Assembly (NCBI GenBank): GCA_019894655.1
Contig: JAGXNZ010000224.1
Location: forward strand, 1 to 8,804
From: Promethearchaeota archaeon
GTDB lineage: Archaea > Asgardarchaeota > Lokiarchaeia > Sigynarchaeales > SOKP01
Length of the DNA stretch: 8,804 bases
Reading direction: 5' to 3'
This document shows positions 5,171 through 8,804 of this stretch, one piece after another. Each line of letters starts with the position of its first letter. Within the stretch, counting starts at the first letter, position 1. The notes under the pieces were generated by a model, which searched no databases, was not told where the DNA came from, and worked only from the letters and a program-made list of their open reading frames with translations. Made by a program: the position numbers and the translations under genes.

Positions 5171-6478
5171 ATGGTTATTGGTATTGCTTTGTTTAGTTGG
5201 GATCAAAAAATTGGAGCTGTAATTGATGTTAAATACCCTGAAAAGCTCGCCTTAAACAATGATTTGATAAATAAAATCTATATGACATTTGCTTATAGCG
5301 AAGATTTCGATAGAGACGAACTAATCGAAACAAGTTACAAAAATCAAGACTTATTATCCTATTGTGATAAAACACGAGTACCAGAAGTAGGTTACGAGAT
5401 TATAACGCTCATTTTGGAAGAAAAAGAAAAAGTTAATATTTTTAAAATTAAGTCACAACTTCTTGAGTTCGGTAAAGAAACATTCAAAAAAGAAAAAAGT
5501 GAACGTAATAATTACTTTTTGGAGAATATTAGGATTTTTTTTGAAGGCAGCTCTGCGAAGAAAATCTTGTTATTAGGAAGGGCAGGAACCGGAAAAACAA
5601 GTATTAAAAAAATTATATTTGAAGGATTGGATCCAAAAGATTTGTTGTATAATCCTCTCGAACCAACTCGAGGTATTGCTCCTACCGTTTATTCTTGGCT
5701 AGATTTGAAATTGGGATTATTTGATTCTTCAGGACAAGAATTAAGTTATTTATTAAATAATGAAACTGATAGCGAGCATGCTTTAGCATTTGAAAATACT
5801 GATTTCATAGTATATTTGCTTGATTACCCGGGTTGGATTTCTCAATCTGAAGAAATTATAAACGAGATTAAAAAAATCCAAGAAATTATGGGAAAAAAAT
5901 CGCAATCAGCAAAATTGCTCTTATTTTTTCATAAAATAGACTTACTTGGAAAAGAGATAGATAACAAAGATTTGAATAAAATAGAGGATAATCTAAAAAA
6001 ACAATTGGACTTGCCAATACATTTTACGAGCATACATCCCGATTTGATTTACAGCCTGTATAATGCGTTTTACGAGATATTAAGTAGCTCATCTGCAGAA
6101 ACTGCAAAATTAAGAGAAATTTTAGAGAGCGAAGTAAAATTCCATCCTAAATCCATGCTCTTTATTACTAATAAATCTAATAGTATCGTCGTCCAAGCAA
6201 TGACAACAGATTTCAATACTGTTATAATAAATCATTCACATAAACTTATTGCACAATTAAATCAAACATTTGAAGATATGACTAAGAATGGCAACATAGA
6301 TCACTTAATTCTTTCCAGTTATGATAATTTAAATATTATTATGAACAACACTAATTTGTCTAAGTTTAGCTTGAAGTATCTAATTTGTATTTCTGAAGCA
6401 ATAACGGTGAACAAGTTAATTTGGTTAGTTGGTCAAATAAGAACAAAACTTAAGGATTATTACTATTTAAATAAATGA
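5171..6478 (+). CDS. Longin + Rag-like GTPase + roadblock-like fusion protein
   Basis: Three modules are seen in 435 residues. Residues 1-105 form a longin-like domain (strands VIGIALFSW and GAVIDVKYP, then a helix from 29). Residues 129-304 are a Ras-superfamily GTPase: P-loop GRAGTGKTS (136-144), switch I T166 in LEPTRG, G3 DSSGQE (185-190) with Q189, G4 HKID (254-257), G5 TSI (286-288). HK-x-D in place of NK-x-D, and the spacing from P-loop to LE-x-T, match eukaryotic RagC/Gtr (HKVD, LEST). Residues 309-435 show helix-strand-strand-helix-strands-helix, fitting the roadblock-type C-terminal domain of Rag GTPases. All catalytic motifs are intact, so it should bind and hydrolyse GTP. The added N-terminal longin domain is unusual for Rag proteins. 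The next GTPase gene follows after 37 bp, suggesting an operon. GTPase assignment is firm; the flanking folds rest on secondary-structure pattern. Confidence 0.85.
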   Translation: MVIGIALFSWDQKIGAVIDVKYPEKLALNNDLINKIYMTFAYSEDFDRDELIETSYKNQDLLSYCDKTRVPEVGYEIITLILEEKEKVNIFKIKSQLLEFGKETFKKEKSERNNYFLENIRIFFEGSSAKKILLLGRAGTGKTSIKKIIFEGLDPKDLLYNPLEPTRGIAPTVYSWLDLKLGLFDSSGQELSYLLNNETDSEHALAFENTDFIVYLLDYPGWISQSEEIINEIKKIQEIMGKKSQSAKLLLFFHKIDLLGKEIDNKDLNKIEDNLKKQLDLPIHFTSIHPDLIYSLYNAFYEILSSSSAETAKLREILESEVKFHPKSMLFITNKSNSIVVQAMTTDFNTVIINHSHKLIAQLNQTFEDMTKNGNIDHLILSSYDNLNIIMNNTNLSKFSLKYLICISEAITVNKLIWLVGQIRTKLKDYYYLNK

Positions 6479-6515
6479 TTTATATTTTGAAAAGGTAGGA
6501 ATAAGCGTATAGATT

Positions 6516-8054
6516 ATGTCTAAAAAAGTTATTTTTGTAGGTCCAAGTGGAGCAGGTAAAACTACTTTACGAAAAATTTTTTTTGAAGGCGAAAACGCCT
6601 CAAAATTGTTAGAATACGCTTTAGAGCCTACATACGGGGAAGAATCGTTGATTCTTCGTTTGCCTGGTCTTAATGAAGATGTCGGAGTTTTCGATTTAGC
6701 TGGGCAAGAGAATCAAAGATGGCTTGAATCCGAGGATAAATCTATCTTTATTGATACTAAAGTTATAATGATAATTATTGATATAACAGCTGAGTTCGAT
6801 TTGATTCTTGATTTTATTAGAAAAGTTATTGATATTAGAAACAAAATAACCCCAGATTCATTTGTTTATGTTTTGATGCATAAAATCGATTTAGTTGGAC
6901 ATAAAAAAATAAGGGATATTAGAACAGGAGTTAAAAGTTCTTTTCCCCACGAAAAGTCAATAAAAATTCTTTTTACCAGCTTAAAAAAACAATACATTAC
7001 TCAAACATTTTCATATTTCATTGAAATTCTTAAAAAATGTTTGCAAGATGAAACCCAAGATGACAACCTAATGTTTAATGTAATTGATGAATCCGTAAAA
7101 TTAGTAAACATTATCGATGATGAGATCACTATCACTAAAAAAAATCTCGAAGAAAAGCTTAATCGACCACGTAAATTAGTTGAGTACTTAATAGAAAGCT
7201 TAATTAATAAAGATCATATTGAAAGGAAAATCGTAAATAATCAAGAAGTACTTAGTTTAACGGATAAGGGTAAAACTAGTTTTAAGGAAATACTAAAAAC
7301 ATTTTCAGCAGAATACCTCAATGAAACAGAGACCGATGGGCTAATAACAGAGTTTTTTTACGAAGAAAAAGTACCATCCTTTATTGGAGCCTTTGTAGCA
7401 GATAAAGATGGGAGAACATTACTAACACTAGAATTATTTGAAAATGCACTTAAAAAATTTATTTTAGGCTCCACCAGAACTGATGAGGATGTCGTTCCAG
7501 TTGATCTTGATCTAATACCTATGTTTATAAGCGCTTTAGAGAAATTTTCCTTAGAGTTAAATATCCAAGATTTAACTGGTTTTAGCTTAGAAGGAAGTAA
7601 TTTAAAAATGAATATCTTTGGATATGTTAATTATACTGTAACCCTCTTTATGAATCCAGATATAAACTTGAACCCCGTTCAAACCAAGGTTTACAACTAT
7701 TTTAAAAACATGTTTGAAGAAAACAAAGAGGAATTTGACGAATCACAAACAACGGGACAAATTGACAATCTTTTTCCATTGGCGGAAAAAGGAAGAAAAT
7801 GGCTTGAGGATTTAAACGATTATTATGAAAGTATGATTATTAACCTAGAAATATACGATACCGAACACGCTAAAATTCTATACAATAAGATGGACGAACT
7901 CTACCAAAGGGTTAATGTGAAATACTCCTTGGCTCTTGAAAAGATTAAGAAACTGAAGGTGAATCTAATGCAATCAATAATCGAAGAAGATTTTGAGGAA
8001 CTTAGAAAAATAGCGGAATTAGCAAAAGAATTAAGCGCTACCTACACAATCTAA
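6516..8054 (+). CDS. Rag-like GTPase with winged-helix and longin-like domains
   Basis: The 512-residue protein begins directly with the GTPase (1-175): P-loop GPSGAGKTT (9-17), switch I T39 in LEPTYG, G3 DLAGQE (60-65) with Q64, G4 HKID (122-125), G5 TSL (154-156). The HKID motif again points to the Rag/Gtr group. A probable winged helix follows at about 190-262 (ITKKNLEEKLN, then LIESLINKDHIERK, then LSLTDKG). Residues 286-405 fit a longin-like domain: IGAFVADKDGRTLLTLELF, a helix from DLIPMFISALEKF, strands around KMNIFGYVNYTVTLFMN, then a helix. The last 100 residues are helical and charged. The start is ATG 6516, 37 bp after the first GTPase gene; the nearest purine-rich site (GGTAGGA, about 6495-6501) is 14 bp away. 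Two related GTPases made together could form a heterodimer as Rag proteins do (inference). Confidence 0.83.
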   Translation: MSKKVIFVGPSGAGKTTLRKIFFEGENASKLLEYALEPTYGEESLILRLPGLNEDVGVFDLAGQENQRWLESEDKSIFIDTKVIMIIIDITAEFDLILDFIRKVIDIRNKITPDSFVYVLMHKIDLVGHKKIRDIRTGVKSSFPHEKSIKILFTSLKKQYITQTFSYFIEILKKCLQDETQDDNLMFNVIDESVKLVNIIDDEITITKKNLEEKLNRPRKLVEYLIESLINKDHIERKIVNNQEVLSLTDKGKTSFKEILKTFSAEYLNETETDGLITEFFYEEKVPSFIGAFVADKDGRTLLTLELFENALKKFILGSTRTDEDVVPVDLDLIPMFISALEKFSLELNIQDLTGFSLEGSNLKMNIFGYVNYTVTLFMNPDINLNPVQTKVYNYFKNMFEENKEEFDESQTTGQIDNLFPLAEKGRKWLEDLNDYYESMIINLEIYDTEHAKILYNKMDELYQRVNVKYSLALEKIKKLKVNLMQSIIEEDFEELRKIAELAKELSATYTI

Positions 8055-8061
8055 AAAACTA

Positions 8062-8804
8062 TTACTTCACTTTGTTCGCTAATTTTTTTGGTAAATTAAA
8101 AGTAAAAGTCGTACCTACTCCTAGCACGCTAAAAAATGTGATTTCTCCGCCGTGTAACTCAATTAAGCGTTTTGTCAAAGATAACCCTAAACCGGTGCCT
8201 GGCGTGGATTGAACATAAGTAGATTCAACTCTATTAAATTCTTTAAAGATCAAAGAAAAATCTTTATTAGCAATTCCGATCCCTGTATCTCTTACTCTAA
8301 ATATCCAATTATAATAATCTTCTTTAAACAATAGCGTTATTTTTCCATCTATCGTAAATTTTATAGCATTACTTATTAAGTTTATAAGAATTTCTTTAAA
8401 TCTGATAGGATCAGCAGCAATAAAAACTTCCTCATCAAGACCTTTTACTTTAAACTTGATTTCTTTATTCGAATAAAGTGGTTTAAGATTTGATCTGATC
8501 TGTTCAATAGTAGAATTCAAGGAAAATCTTTGAATATTTAAAGATACTTGACCAGATTCAATTTTAGAAATGTCTAAAATCCGCTGAATCATATCAAATT
8601 GATGTTCTGCTGAACTTTTTATGTCGTCCATAAATTCAATTTGTTCCACATTTAAATCGCCATAAACCCCTTCTAACAGAAGATCCGTAAAACCGATAAT
8701 GGCATTTAATGGAGTTCTTAATTCATGAGACATCGTAGCCATAAACTCAGTTTTTATTTGAGAAGATTTAACTATCTGGTCTAAATACAACTTCTGTTGT
8801 TCTA
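8062..8804 (-). CDS. Sensor histidine kinase, C-terminal part (runs off right edge)
   Basis: The frame stays open to the window edge (codons for EQQKLYLDQIV precede the first Met-like codon), so the sensor half is missing and no start can be given. Counting from the TTG at 8790, the dimerisation/phosphotransfer domain has H22 in SHELRTPLN, and the ATPase domain has the N box around N137-N141 (LINLISNAIKFT), G1 DTGIGI (168-173), F box IFKEFN (181-186) and G2 GTGLGLSL (198-205). It is therefore a complete catalytic core that autophosphorylates and passes phosphate to a receiver, possibly the single-domain protein at 4999-4634. No receiver is attached at the C-terminus. Its stop codon is only 7 bp from that of the convergent GTPase gene. 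It is probably a PAS- or phytochrome-type kinase upstream, but this cannot be seen. Confidence 0.93.
   Translation of the reverse strand, partial: EQQKLYLDQIVKSSQIKTEFMATMSHELRTPLNAIIGFTDLLLEGVYGDLNVEQIEFMDDIKSSAEHQFDMIQRILDISKIESGQVSLNIQRFSLNSTIEQIRSNLKPLYSNKEIKFKVKGLDEEVFIAADPIRFKEILINLISNAIKFTIDGKITLLFKEDYYNWIFRVRDTGIGIANKDFSLIFKEFNRVESTYVQSTPGTGLGLSLTKRLIELHGGEITFFSVLGVGTTFTFNLPKKLANKVK

Noticed and set aside
1..8804. CRISPR array, tRNA or rRNA
   Set aside because: No regularly spaced repeats, cloverleaf with CCA-type end, or rRNA-like conserved blocks were found on reading either strand.

Overview
The window looks like chromosomal DNA of an Asgard archaeon, most likely Lokiarchaeia-like. 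This is inferred from three things: very AT-rich sequence with archaeal TATA-type boxes (TTTATATA) ahead of genes, a dense set of Ras-superfamily GTPases of the Rag/Gtr type, and stand-alone or fused longin and roadblock domains. Bacterial-style two-component proteins and an IS1341-type TnpB sit beside them, as is common in these genomes. No rRNA, tRNA or CRISPR array was seen.

Left part (1-3070), all on the minus strand and read from right to left: a longin-like domain fused to a long coiled coil (3070-1850); a roadblock/LC7 protein (1659-1204); a 96-residue protein made of two copies of one motif (1080-790); a 54-residue Cys-rich protein (745-581); its 56-residue paralogue (292-122); and the first 28 codons of a P-loop GTPase that runs off the left edge (86-1). 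The two Cys-rich genes and the GTPase fragment are easy to miss because of their size. A possible decayed AbrB-like reading frame (372-551, plus strand) lies between the paralogues.

Middle part (3071-4633): a solitary tnpB gene of the IS200/IS605 (IS1341) group on the plus strand. It ends in a strong nested hairpin that spans its stop codon, as expected for the element right end and guide-RNA scaffold. No tnpA is visible.

Right part (4634-8804): a single-domain receiver protein (minus) is divergent from a two-gene plus-strand operon. The first gene encodes longin + Rag-like GTPase + roadblock-like domain in one chain. The second encodes Rag-like GTPase + winged helix + longin-like domain + helical tail. 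This operon converges, with only 7 bp between stop codons, on a hybrid-like sensor histidine kinase that is cut by the right edge.

Together the genes suggest a regulatory neighbourhood. Three related GTPases (all with the P-loop followed by a [VI][FI]FE strand/helix) are surrounded by the platforms that regulate such GTPases in eukaryotes and bacteria: roadblock (Ragulator, MglB) and longin (GATOR/FLCN, SRX). The small Cys-rich and duplicated-motif proteins are candidates for new partners of this system. That functional link is inferred from position only.
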